Shown here: positions 15,818-24,407 of the stretch, piece after piece
Position numbering within the stretch: position 1 is the first letter of the stretch
Layout: every line of letters begins with the position of its first letter
From: Natrinema zhouii
Lineage (GTDB): Archaea > Halobacteriota > Halobacteria > Halobacteriales > Natrialbaceae
DNA: 64,000 bases
Reading direction: 5' to 3'
Assembly (NCBI RefSeq): GCF_013456555.2
Contig: NZ_CP059154.1
Coordinates: 2,294,001-2,358,000, forward strand
Made by a program: the position numbers and the translations under genes
Notes under the pieces: generated by a model
Seen by the model: the letters and a program-made list of their open reading frames with translations, nothing else
What the model was told of the DNA's origin: nothing
Database searches by the model: none

Positions 15818-16199
15818 GGCCTTTCGCGGTTTTTCGGCGGCTCGAGGAACGTGTCGTACCGATTCTCGCCGAGAGATTCCTGGTATCAGTTCGTTCGGTG
15901 TGCGTTGTTTGCGTAACAGCTGATTCCGACGGAGTTGTCGCGGAAAAACCATTCTGCTAGCGCGGCAACACGGAATGGCCACGCCCTCCCCATCCGATTC
16001 GCTCCCTCACGGGTCGTGCCTCCCCGTTCGTTCGCTCATCCCTCGCACGAGATCGTCGACCGCCCTCGTATCACTCGGCCGGTCAACAGCGCGCGCCACC
16101 GCATGCCGGGTGATCGATCTGCAGTGAGATGTCTGTCCCCTGAATTGAGCACGAAGTTACGAAATATTCGTCAGCAAGAACCCGTCCGATTCCCTGCCG
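15818..16199. other. Spacer (382 bp) containing a dispersed repeat
   Basis: No gene. It holds a T-run shortly after the preceding stop (15829-15835) that may be a terminator, and the dispersed repeat at 15972-16100. Confidence 0.5.
15972..16100 (-). repeat. Dispersed repeat copy A
   Basis: Read on the minus strand it runs: GGTGGCGCGCGCTG, a variable hairpin (TTGACCG...CGGTCGA), GCGAGGGATGAGCGA, a short variable part, then a 31-bp block starting GCGAATCGGATGGGGAGG and ending GTGGCCATTCC. Copy B at 37188-37302 has the same order with only two mismatches in the last block. Similar sequences occur between genes of many haloarchaea (from memory). Confidence 0.75.
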
Positions 16200-16835
16200 T
16201 TAACAAACGGGTTTGGGGTTCGCGCCCATCCCCTCGAGCGTCTCGACGTACTCGTCGTAGGCGGCCTGGATCGCGCCACTCGCGGCCTCCTGGGCGCGGT
16301 CCCAGTCCTCGTCGCTGTCACAGACCGTCTCGAGCAGGTCTTTCGCGCGCTCGAGTTGGTCGTCCAGCTCCTCGCCGAAGCCGCGGAACAGGCTGGCCGT
16401 CTGGGGGTCCGCGTCGCCGACGAAGTAGCCGACCACCTGATCCTTCGAGCGCTGGCTCGCGAGAATGCGGCCGACGAGTGCGCCAGCCCGTTCCACGGTG
16501 TCCTCGCGATCTCGGAGATACTCATGAAGCTGAGGGACCTCGCTCGGCTCGTACTCGTCGTCGGCGAGTTTGCCGTCGACGGTCTCGTAGTGACCTTGCT
16601 CTTCCTCGGCCGTCGCCTCGAACGCCGCGCGAGCCTCGTCGTCGGCCTCGTCGTCGGCCCACTCGAGGAACGTCTGCCAGGCGGCGTACTCGGCGTCGGC
16701 GGTCGCCTCGAGGACTGATTCGGTGTCGATCTCTCCGCCGGTGTCGGCGTACAGTGCCTTCGAGGAACCGAGTCGTGAGAGCGCGGTCTGGTTGTCCTCG
16801 CTGACAGTCTCGACGAACGTCTCCGGATCGGTCAT
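16200..16835 (-). CDS. Ferritin-like/rubrerythrin-type protein
   Basis: 211 aa. Glu/His-bearing helices typical of ferritin-like four-helix bundles are visible: ATADAEYAAWQTFLEWADDE and FEATAEEEQGHYETVDG (ExxH), then a second half with EELDDQLERAKDLLETV. Such proteins bind a di-iron centre and often deal with peroxide; not every ligand can be assigned here, so activity is unproven. ATG at 16835 (MTDPETFVETVSEDN) is preferred to a longer upstream extension without conserved content. Confidence 0.8.
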   Translation of the reverse strand: MTDPETFVETVSEDNQTALSRLGSSKALYADTGGEIDTESVLEATADAEYAAWQTFLEWADDEADDEARAAFEATAEEEQGHYETVDGKLADDEYEPSEVPQLHEYLRDREDTVERAGALVGRILASQRSKDQVVGYFVGDADPQTASLFRGFGEELDDQLERAKDLLETVCDSDEDWDRAQEAASGAIQAAYDEYVETLEGMGANPKPVC

Positions 16836-17038
16836 GCGGAGTGCTTCGGGGGGGCTCGAGTTATGTCTGTCGTCAGCCACCCGGCGCTTCCGCGGGTATC
16901 CGTACTCCACTGCTACTGACGACTCCCGCTGCCAACCGTTCACCCCGCGTTGTCCGTCGATAGGTGCTGGTTACCAGTCGCGAACGGAACTACAACGGCG
17001 GCATAACAATGATCCTACTCGGAATTTCTTCGATCGGA

Positions 17039-18262
17039 ATGAAACGACGAGCGTATCTGGTGACGGCCGCCGCGGCGACACTCGGTGGCTGTTCCGCCCT
17101 GAGCAATTCCGAAACGTCGGACGAACCGAACGACGATGACGACGACGACGACGATAGTTCCGACTCGCAGGATCCGATCGACGAATCGGCCGGGTCGTTC
17201 GATCAGTTCGACGATCTCTCGATGTGGACGGTGATGGAAGGCTCGCTGGAACTCGATAACGAACGCGCGTTCGTCGGCGAGCAGTCCGGCCGCATGGAGG
17301 CGACAGAGTCCGAGCGACGAGTGATGATCAAACGGCGGTTCGACCAGCCGCGGGATCTCTCCGATGAGTTCCCCGCGATGGCGTTTGCGACCGAGCAGGA
17401 CGTCAATCCGATCGTCCAGCTCACCGACACTGACGGCAACCGGCTACTCCTCCAGTGTGACGTCCCGCCGGGGCTATCCTTCGCCCAGCACGATCTCGGG
17501 ATCATCAGAACCGACGGCGACCCGGATCTGAGTTCGATCGCTCACATCAAGATTTCGGCGTGGGCGGGCGACAGGTCGGTGACGGTGTGGTGTGACGACC
17601 TCCACTTCGTCTCTCGGCCGGACACGGGCAAGGTCCTCCTCCAGTTCGACGCCGGTGACGAATCCACCGCCACTCGAGCCCGCTCGGCGCTGTCTGACTA
17701 CGACTTCCCCGCGACCGCGTTCGTCCCCACCGATTACGTCGGCGGCTCCGGCTACGTCAGTCGGGGCCAGCTCGAGACCCTCCAGAGCGAGGGGTGGACG
17801 ATCGCCAGCGGGAGTACGGCCAGCGGCGGGCTGGCCGGCCGGTCCGAATCCGCCCAGCGGGACCGCATACAGGGTGCGATCGAGTGGCTCGAGAGCAACG
17901 GGTTCGAAGACGGTGCCAGCTACTTCGGCTATCCGCTCAACCGCTACGACGAGACGACGATGGCCCTCGTCGAGGAACACCACGATATCGGCTTCGTCGG
18001 CGGCTACGGCGGCCACGCCGACCTGTTGAATCCGGCGATCGCCCCGCGGGCGGTCGGCTCGTCCGCCGACGAGGCGAAGCAACTCCTCGATCAGACGGCG
18101 AAGTTCCGGACGATTACCACGCTCAACTACGTCGATCTCTCCGGTGAATCGGGAGCGGCGCTCGAGGAGACGCTCTCGTATCTCAGCGACCTCGAGTCCG
18201 CTGGCGACCTCGAGGTCGTCGGACCGGACGATATCGCGTCGAACCACGTCTACGACGGGTAG
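17039..18262 (+). CDS. Lipoprotein with polysaccharide-deacetylase-like (NodB) domain
   Basis: 407 aa. The signal MKRRAYLVTAAAATLGGC ends in a lipobox Cys, followed by an Asp-rich linker. Residues about 60-185 form a beta-rich region (IVQLTDTDGNRLLLQC). The second half starts VLLQFDAGDESTATRA and resembles the NodB barrel with motif-1 Asp. The metal-binding HxxxH of active deacetylases is not seen (the equivalent segment reads GWTIASGSTASGG), nor the usual RPPxG (here YFGYPLNRYDE). It may be a sugar-binding or inactive homologue. ATG 17039 gives the correct signal peptide. Confidence 0.8.
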   Translation: MKRRAYLVTAAAATLGGCSALSNSETSDEPNDDDDDDDDSSDSQDPIDESAGSFDQFDDLSMWTVMEGSLELDNERAFVGEQSGRMEATESERRVMIKRRFDQPRDLSDEFPAMAFATEQDVNPIVQLTDTDGNRLLLQCDVPPGLSFAQHDLGIIRTDGDPDLSSIAHIKISAWAGDRSVTVWCDDLHFVSRPDTGKVLLQFDAGDESTATRARSALSDYDFPATAFVPTDYVGGSGYVSRGQLETLQSEGWTIASGSTASGGLAGRSESAQRDRIQGAIEWLESNGFEDGASYFGYPLNRYDETTMALVEEHHDIGFVGGYGGHADLLNPAIAPRAVGSSADEAKQLLDQTAKFRTITTLNYVDLSGESGAALEETLSYLSDLESAGDLEVVGPDDIASNHVYDG

Positions 18263-18434
18263 ATTTCCGGCGAGCAGTCGTCTGACGGCGTGGCTGACGC
18301 TATTTTTGCGAGTGGTGCAGAAATGGAGTGCGGCAAAGCCGCTGATTATACTTTACTGAACGACGACGCTCAGTTGCCCTGCTCCACGGGTCGCTTGCGC
18401 TCCCCGTTTCGCTACGCGGTCTCCTTCGCTACGC

Positions 18435-19298
18435 TCAGTCGCCCGCGCCCTTCTCGATCGGCGCGTTGACGAGGTTGCCCCACTCGGTCCAGGACCCGTC
18501 GTAGTTGACGGTGTCCTCGTAGCCGAGCAGTTCGTGCAGGGCGAACCAGGCGACCGACGAGCGCTCGCCGATGCGACAGTAGGCGACGGTCGTCTCGTCG
18601 CCGTCGATGCCCTCGTCGACGTAGAGTTCCTCGAGCTCTTCGGGATCCTTGAAGGTGCCGTCGTCATTGGTCACGGCAGCCCACGAGATGTTCTTCGCGC
18701 CGGGGATGTGGCCGCCGCGCTGGGCGGTCTCTTGGAGTCCCGGGGGCGCGAGGATTTCGCCGGAGTACTCCTCGGGCGAGCGAACGTCGACGAGGGGAAC
18801 GCCGCGATCGATCGCGTTCTCGACGTCCTCGCGGTATGCGCGGATGCTCTCGCGCGGACCGGCGGCGTCGTACTCGGTTTCCGAGAAGTCGGGCTCCTCG
18901 TCCGTGGTCGGATAGTCGTTCTCGAGCCAGTATTCGCGGCCGCCGTCGAGCAGGTAGACCTCGTCGTGACCGTAGTACTTGAACTGCCAGTAGGTGTAGG
19001 CGGCGAACCAGTTGGAGTTGTCACCGTAGAGGACGACCGTGTCGTCCTCGCTGATGCCGTGGCTGCCGAGCAGTTCTTCGAAGTCCTCCTTGTCGAGGAT
19101 ATCACGCTGGGTCTGATCCTGGAGTTGGGTCTCCCAGTTGAACCCGATCGCGCCGGGCGCGTGTGCGTCTTCGTAGGCTTCCGTGTCGACGTCGACCTCG
19201 ACCAGTCGAAGGTCGGAGCCGTCATCCTGAAAGTCGTCGAGGCGCTCCTCGACCCAATCAGCCGTGACGAGTACGTCTTTGGCGTAGTCGTTTGCCAT
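18435..19298 (-). CDS. Thiosulfate/3-mercaptopyruvate sulfurtransferase (two rhodanese domains)
   Basis: 287 aa tandem rhodanese. The N-terminal inactive domain has DAHAPGAIGFNWETQL; the C-terminal domain has LVDVRSPEEYSGE, RGGHIPGAKNISW and the active-site loop AYCRIGERSS (Cys near residue 240, CRIGER, typical of archaeal/SseA thiosulfate sulfurtransferases). It transfers sulfane sulfur to cyanide or thiol acceptors. It is divergently transcribed from a second rhodanese at 19576. A TATA-like GGTTAAGTA on the minus strand lies near 19340. Confidence 0.92.
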   Translation of the reverse strand: MANDYAKDVLVTADWVEERLDDFQDDGSDLRLVEVDVDTEAYEDAHAPGAIGFNWETQLQDQTQRDILDKEDFEELLGSHGISEDDTVVLYGDNSNWFAAYTYWQFKYYGHDEVYLLDGGREYWLENDYPTTDEEPDFSETEYDAAGPRESIRAYREDVENAIDRGVPLVDVRSPEEYSGEILAPPGLQETAQRGGHIPGAKNISWAAVTNDDGTFKDPEELEELYVDEGIDGDETTVAYCRIGERSSVAWFALHELLGYEDTVNYDGSWTEWGNLVNAPIEKGAGD

Positions 19299-19575
19299 AC
19301 GCGCTCCTTGGATAGCGACACACAAAGGGACTACTTAACCGGTCAATTCAGACACCAGTCGACTCTGTCGGAAAGGATTGCCGCAACTCGACTCACCGAT
19401 CCGCATCATCGTTCGGACAGCGGCTGTATTCGTCGGATTCGCGGTGTTTGCGCTCTTTCGTGAGAGACAGCGGGCAGAAAATCCGCCGAAAACGAGCAAT
19501 TGTTGCCACTGTTGCGGTAGCCGAAAGCGGTGGAAATCGGTGCGTACTCGGGTCTGCGTTTCGAAGGATCACCCA

Positions 19576-20379
19576 ATGGACGAATCCGTCGTCGTCTCTC
19601 CCGACTGGCTCGCAGCGCGTCTGGACGACCCGGCCGTACGCATCGTCGACGTCAGGGACGCCTGGGAGTACGACGGGATCGGTCACATCCCGGGTGCAGT
19701 GAACGTTCCCTTCGACAGCTACCGCGACGAGAGCGATGTCGACCGCGGCACCTTGCCCGGTGCCGAGGCCTTCGCCGACCTGCTCGGCGAGGCAGGGATC
19801 GACGCCGACGACACGATCGTCACCTACGACGATACTCACGGCGTCTTCGCCGCCCGGTTCATGCTCACCGCGCTCGAGTACGGCCACGACGACGTGCGGC
19901 TGCTCGACGGCGACTACAGCGCCTGGAACCGGGAGTACGAGACCACAAGTGAGGTCCCGGAGATCGAATCGACGACCTACGAGCCCGATCCGCTCTCACC
20001 CGAAGAGAGCCCGCTGGTCGGCTACGACGCCGTCGTGGACGCCCTCGAGCGCGACGCCGTTTTCGTCGACACGCGCGAGCGTGAGGAGTTCGAGGAGGCC
20101 CGTTTGCCCGGCGCGGTGCGCTTCGACTGGCGCGAGGTCGTCGACGACGAGACGCGGCGGCTGAAACCCGAGGCCGAACTCGAGGACCTCCTCGCCGAGC
20201 ACGGGATCACGCCGGATCGGGAAATCGTGCTCTACTGCAACACCGCACGACGGATCAGCCACACCTACGTCGTCCTCAAAGCGCTGGGCTACGAGACCGT
20301 CCACTTCTACGAGGGGAGTCTGACGGAGTGGCTCGCCAACGACGGCGAGGTCGAGAGCGGCCCGGTCGCGTCCGAGTGA
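19576..20379 (+). CDS. Sulfurtransferase (two rhodanese domains)
   Basis: 267 aa, again a tandem rhodanese: IVDVRDAWEYDGIGHIPGAV in domain 1 and VFVDTREREEFEEARLPGAV with active loop LYCNTARRIS in domain 2. The loop CNTARR differs from the neighbour's CRIGER, suggesting a different sulfur donor or acceptor. ATG 19576 gives MDESVVVSPDWLAARL; upstream in-frame codons lack family similarity. It shares a 277-bp intergenic region with the divergent homologue. Confidence 0.9.
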   Translation: MDESVVVSPDWLAARLDDPAVRIVDVRDAWEYDGIGHIPGAVNVPFDSYRDESDVDRGTLPGAEAFADLLGEAGIDADDTIVTYDDTHGVFAARFMLTALEYGHDDVRLLDGDYSAWNREYETTSEVPEIESTTYEPDPLSPEESPLVGYDAVVDALERDAVFVDTREREEFEEARLPGAVRFDWREVVDDETRRLKPEAELEDLLAEHGITPDREIVLYCNTARRISHTYVVLKALGYETVHFYEGSLTEWLANDGEVESGPVASE

Positions 20380-20534
20380 GCCCCGAACCGACGGGCCGCG
20401 CCGTCGAGTTACACGTCGCTACCCCGGCCGACGGTTTCTGAACCGCCGAGTTCGCCGAGTCCGTCCGATCCGGTAGCGGGAATCCGTGCCGGTGATCGGA
20501 AGACCCATCCACCGGTATCGAATACGCCGCACCG

Positions 20535-21347
20535 ATGGTCCGCAATTCCTTGCCGAGCATCGGCCTCGGCACCTATTCCGAAGACGACCGTGAGCAGTGG
20601 CGCGACACCGTCGAGACGGCGCTGAACGTCGGCTACCGCCACGTTGATACGGCCCAGGTGTACGAGAACGAACGGTACGTCGGCGAGGCGCTCCGATCCG
20701 CGTCCGTCGACCGCGAGGACGTTTTCCTCTCAACGAAGACGGTCCACCACGACGTCCCACCCGAACCCGCGGCCGTTCCCGACGCGATCGACGGCTGCCT
20801 CGAGCGCCTCGGCGTCGAGACTGTCGACCTCCTGTACGTTCACTGGCCCTCCGGCATCTACGACCACGAGGCGGTCCTGCCCGCCTACGACGAGGCCTAT
20901 CGGGCGGGGAAGACTCGCCGCGTCGGGCTCTCGAACTTCACGCCCGACCTGCTCGACGAGGCGCTCGAGGTCCTCGACGCGCCGCTGTTCGCCCATCAGG
21001 CCGAGATGCATCCCCTGCTGCCACAGGAGGAGCTGGTCGCCCACGCACAGGACCACGACTACCGGTTCGTCGCCTACTCGCCGCTGGCGAACGGTGAGGT
21101 ACTCGACGTACCCGAAATCCAGCGGGTCGCCGAGAGACACGATGCGACGCCGGCGCAGGTGTCCCTCGCTTGGCTCCTCGATCACGACAACGTCGCTGCG
21201 ATCCCGAAAGCGAGCAGTCGCGAGCATCTCGAGCAGAATCTGGCTGCGCGAGCGCTCGAACTCGACGATGACGACATCGAATTGATCGACTCGATCGATC
21301 GTCGACAGCGCGTGATCGACCCTGATCACGGGCCGTGGAACTGGTGA
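20535..21347 (+). CDS. Aldo/keto reductase
   Basis: 270 aa. The AKR tetrad is visible: Asp and Tyr in RHVDTAQVYENE, Lys in LSTKTVHHD and His in DLLYVHWPSG. Then RRVGLSNFTPDLLDEALE and AIPKASSREHLEQNL (NADP-binding). It reduces aldehydes/ketones with NAD(P)H; the substrate is unknown. It is monocistronic. Confidence 0.93.
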   Translation: MVRNSLPSIGLGTYSEDDREQWRDTVETALNVGYRHVDTAQVYENERYVGEALRSASVDREDVFLSTKTVHHDVPPEPAAVPDAIDGCLERLGVETVDLLYVHWPSGIYDHEAVLPAYDEAYRAGKTRRVGLSNFTPDLLDEALEVLDAPLFAHQAEMHPLLPQEELVAHAQDHDYRFVAYSPLANGEVLDVPEIQRVAERHDATPAQVSLAWLLDHDNVAAIPKASSREHLEQNLAARALELDDDDIELIDSIDRRQRVIDPDHGPWNW

Positions 21348-21413
21348 ATCGCGGCGACTCTCGGGGAGACGGAGCCGGCGGCGGCCGTTCTCGGATCGCC
21401 CTCCGTCGGGCGA

Positions 21414-22850
21414 TCACGAGACGTCTCGCCAGTCCGGTGCCGTCGAGTATGGCGCGTCCGAGAGGTCGTCGAACGCCGCATAGACCACCTCGTTCAGCGC
21501 GGGGTGGACGTGGACCGGCCCCGCGACGTCATCAACCGTTCCGCCGCCATCCATCGCGACGACCACCTCGTGGAGCAGCGTCGCGGCCTGCGGGCCGACG
21601 ATGTGACAGCCCAGAATCTCGCCGTCCGGCGCGGCGATGGCCTTGACGAAGCCGTCGTCGGCCTCGAGGATCATCCCCAGCGGCGCGGCCCCGTAGGGGA
21701 CGGTTACGGCCTCGTACTCGCGGCCTTCGTCCTCAAGTTCGTCCTCCGTTCGCCCGACGCTCGCGACCCGTGGGCTGGTGAAGATTGCGTGTGGCATGGC
21801 CTCGTAGTCGATCGTCTTCCCGGCATCGTCCAGTACGTTCGCCGCGACAGTCTTCGACTCGTCGTCGGCCGCGTGCTTGAACGGCTGCTCGCCGACCACG
21901 TCGCCCAGCGCCCAGACGTTCTCGGCGGTCGTCTCGAGGCGCTCGTCGGTCTCGACGTACCCTTTGTCGTCCGCTTCGACGCCCGCGGCCTCGAGGTCAA
22001 GCGCGTCGGTATTGGGCCGCCGACCGGTCGCGAGCAGGAGGTCGTCGGCGGTGAGTTCGACGGTGTCGTCGCCGCTCTCGTCCTCGCCCGCGGGCTCGGC
22101 CGTCACGGTGACGCGGCCGTCGGTTTCGGCGACCGACCCGGCTTCGTAGCCGGTGTACACGTCGCAGTACGTCTCGAGCGATTCGGTCACGACCGCGCTC
22201 ACGTCGTCGTCCTCCCGCGGGACCAACTGGTCGCTGCGGCCGACGATCGAGACGTCGGCTCCCAGCGCACCGAAGAAATAGCCCAGTTCGGCTCCGATGT
22301 AGCCGCCGCCGACGATCACGAGCTCGTCGGGGCGTTCCTCGAGGAAGAGCGCGTCGTCGCTCGTGAGAAAGTCGACGTCCTCGAGGCCGTCGATCGGCGG
22401 GACCATCGGTCGGCTCCCGACGGCGATGACGACGGTCTCGCCGCGGATCCGATCGGCTTCGTTCGCCTCGTCGTTCGGATCGATCTCGATCGTTCGGTCG
22501 TCGACGAACCGGCCTTCACCGCGGTAGAGCGTGACGGTTTCGCTGTCCCGGAGGCCGGACTCCTGATTGTCCGCCTTCGCGTAGACCGTGTCGTGAACCG
22601 AGGCCGTGATCTCTCCGTAATCGATGTCTTCCAGCCGCGCGGGAACGCCGAACTCCTCGGCTCCGCGAACGCCTTCCACGACGTCCGCGCGGTGGATGAG
22701 CGCCTTCGAGGGAACGCAGCCGCGAGTGATACAGGCCCCGCCGAGCGGTCCGGGTTCGACGACGGCCGCCTCGAGGCCCTCATCGGCCGCCGCGGTGGCA
22801 ACCTGACTGCCCGAGCCGCCGCCGAGCACGACGATATCGTACGCATCCAT
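21414..22850 (-). CDS. Dihydrolipoyl dehydrogenase-like flavoprotein disulfide reductase
   Basis: 478 aa class I pyridine nucleotide-disulfide oxidoreductase. FAD site VVLGGGSGSQVATAA; redox disulfide C40-x4-C45 in GGACITRGCVPSKA; NAD site VIVGGGYIGAELGYFFG; GDVVGEQPFKHAA; and the C-terminal catalytic HVHPALNEVV (His-Glu). There are no extra C-terminal Cys pairs, which argues against mercuric reductase. No 2-oxoacid dehydrogenase genes are adjacent, so its partner is unknown. The start is at MDAYDIVVLGG. Confidence 0.9.
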   Translation of the reverse strand: MDAYDIVVLGGGSGSQVATAAADEGLEAAVVEPGPLGGACITRGCVPSKALIHRADVVEGVRGAEEFGVPARLEDIDYGEITASVHDTVYAKADNQESGLRDSETVTLYRGEGRFVDDRTIEIDPNDEANEADRIRGETVVIAVGSRPMVPPIDGLEDVDFLTSDDALFLEERPDELVIVGGGYIGAELGYFFGALGADVSIVGRSDQLVPREDDDVSAVVTESLETYCDVYTGYEAGSVAETDGRVTVTAEPAGEDESGDDTVELTADDLLLATGRRPNTDALDLEAAGVEADDKGYVETDERLETTAENVWALGDVVGEQPFKHAADDESKTVAANVLDDAGKTIDYEAMPHAIFTSPRVASVGRTEDELEDEGREYEAVTVPYGAAPLGMILEADDGFVKAIAAPDGEILGCHIVGPQAATLLHEVVVAMDGGGTVDDVAGPVHVHPALNEVVYAAFDDLSDAPYSTAPDWRDVS

Positions 22851-22938
22851 ACCGTTCGAAACCACGAACGGCCGCGTAAAACGGGGGCCTGCTATGCGAA
22901 CCCCGGTCAGTCCCCGCTGCGCCGGCCGACGATCGTAT

Positions 22939-23016
22939 AGTAGCCACTGAAACGATTCACACACTGATCGCAACGCAGTCATTCGATCAGGTGTTCAATG
23001 ACTTTCAGTGGCTACT
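22939..23016. mobile_element. 78-bp MITE-like element
   Basis: Bounded by perfect 14-bp inverted repeats, AGTAGCCACTGAAA (22939-22952) and TTTCAGTGGCTACT (23003-23016), with a 50-bp interior and no coding capacity. I see no convincing target-site duplication. The structure suggests a non-autonomous transposon remnant mobilised by a transposase encoded elsewhere. Its left part (minus-strand sense) supplies the last codons and the stop of the adjacent secreted-protein gene. Confidence 0.75.
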
Positions 23017-23516
23017 CTAACCGCCGCCGTCCCGGCGAGTCCGTGATTCCCCTCGTCGTCGCGTTCCCACTCGAGCCGCCCCGTCGATTCGTTGCCGTCG
23101 AACCCGGTCTCGTCGGTCCGGAAGAACAGGAGGAGAACCGATTGACCGTCTCGATCCGCGTCGATACCGTGACCGTCGCCGACCGGTCGGGCACCGCCAC
23201 CGTCATCGACGACGTCGGGCGCACCGAACCGGTACCGAACCGGCTCGCTCGTCGGATCGAACTCGTCGGTCTGTCGGACGGCAACAGGGACGACGCCGCG
23301 ACTGTCCGGATTGATCGGCGCGCGATCGCAGCCCGGTCGAATCTCGATCTCGAGGTCGGTCGGGAAGTGTGCGGCGGCCTGTCCGCCGAACGCTGCGATT
23401 CCGAGCGTCGTCGCAACCAGCCCCGTTCCGGCCTGGAGGACGCGTCGTCGACCGAACGCAGCGTTCGTTTTCGTCGATTCCACCTGTCGTGACGGCTCGT
23501 GCGGTGTGTCTGCCAT
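22995..23516 (-). CDS. Tat-exported protein, 3' end rewritten by a MITE
   Basis: 173 aa. Twin-arginine signal FGRRRVLQAGTGLVATTLG with an AAAH cleavage region and no lipobox. The mature part (IEIRPGCDRAPINPDSRGVV, then PVAVRQTDEFDPTSEPVRYRFG and LLLFFRTDETGFDG) matches a small secreted domain common in bacteria and archaea that I know only from sequence pattern. The last six residues (VATESH) and the stop come from the inverted-repeat element at 22939-23016. The truncation is near the natural domain end, so the protein may still fold. ATG 23516 gives MADTPHEPSRQ. Confidence 0.75.
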   Translation of the reverse strand: MADTPHEPSRQVESTKTNAAFGRRRVLQAGTGLVATTLGIAAFGGQAAAHFPTDLEIEIRPGCDRAPINPDSRGVVPVAVRQTDEFDPTSEPVRYRFGAPDVVDDGGGARPVGDGHGIDADRDGQSVLLLFFRTDETGFDGNESTGRLEWERDDEGNHGLAGTAAVRVATESH

Positions 23517-23619
23517 GCGACGCTTGCAGATCCATCGCCGCTGGTAATATCCGGTCTGGTCTCCCTCTCGAAAAAACATGTACTGCTACCGACGCTCGCG
23601 TCATCGAACGCGGGTCGTC

Positions 23620-23841
23620 TCAGAGCCAATCGTCGCCCGGATCGTCGTTCGTCGCTTCCGTGTACCCCTCGACCGCCGCCGCGAGGTTCGCGAGGGCCTC
23701 TTCGGGCGTCTGCCCCTGGCTCGAGACGCCGGTCTCCTCGTCGTCGGCGATGTGAAGTCCGTGCTCGTTTTGCCGCATGGTCACGTCCGCATCGTCGAGG
23801 GCCTCATACTCCGAGGGATCCACGTCTGCGTCGGAACTCAT
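23620..23841 (-). CDS. HicB-like antitoxin-family protein (solitary)
   Basis: 73 aa: VTMRQNEHGLHIADDEETGV, then SSQGQTPEEALANLAAAVEGY, the partial RNase-H-like HicB fold with its conserved GxTxEEALxN segment. The C terminus is short and acidic, with no evident DNA-binding domain. No hicA-like gene is adjacent on either side, so it is an orphan or has a non-TA role. Confidence 0.8.
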   Translation of the reverse strand: MSSDADVDPSEYEALDDADVTMRQNEHGLHIADDEETGVSSQGQTPEEALANLAAAVEGYTEATNDDPGDDWL

Positions 23842-23996
23842 ACGTAGGGATTGTCGCGGTCGGCTGAAATACTCTCCGACGCCGGGCGATTGGTTCGGAC
23901 GTGGTGTGATCGAGGCGCTTCCGCCGATATCTTCGCTACCTCTCACATATGTGCGATAGCTGAAAATATATTGCTGGACAGCGCGTACGTGCTCCC

Positions 23997-24256
23997 ATGA
24001 CCGAGTTCGATCCGGTACCGGATGCCGATGCCGTCGACGAGGTGCGCCAGCGGTGGCGAGAGACGACCGACACGTTCGGACGCGTCTACGACACCGTTCG
24101 AACCCGCATAACGCTCGTCTCCATTTCCACCGCCCGCCCGACGGAGTCGAGACTGCCGATCTCGAACTCCCGTCACTCCATTCGTTAGACGTCCTCTCGA
24201 CGGTTCTGGCTGCCGCCGAAGACCGGCTCGAACGGATGTGGGACGCGGACTCCTGA
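23997..24256 (+). pseudogene. Remnant of a DUF7342-like regulator gene
   Basis: ATG 23997 lies 30 bp below a TATA box (AAATATATT, about 23964). The first 34 codons (DAVDEVRQRWRETTDTFGRV and YDTV) look like the N terminus of a haloarchaeal winged-helix family of about 180 aa (recognised from memory). The frame then runs into unrelated sequence and stops at 24188. A second frame, ending at 24256, carries ETADLELPSLHSLDVLSTVL and AAAEDRLERMWDADS, which reads like a C terminus. A large internal deletion with a frame change is the simplest explanation. Confidence 0.5.
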
Positions 24257-24376
24257 GTGTGAGTCATCGTGGCTGCTGAGTCGCCCGAGTACGGGAACGG
24301 TTTGACCGAGTACAGAAGCGTGACCGACGGAGTTCACGCGTCGAACCGAGTCTGTCGCGTCGGTCGTAGAAAAAGC

Positions 24377-24383
24377 CTTTAAC
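24377..24383 (+). promoter_or_regulatory. TATA box of srp54
   Basis: CTTTAAC is centred 28 bp before the ATG at 24408. srp54 therefore has its own promoter and is not part of the ftsY operon here. Confidence 0.6.
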
Positions 24384-24407
24384 ACCATCGCCACGTAGTC
24401 CCAGCAA

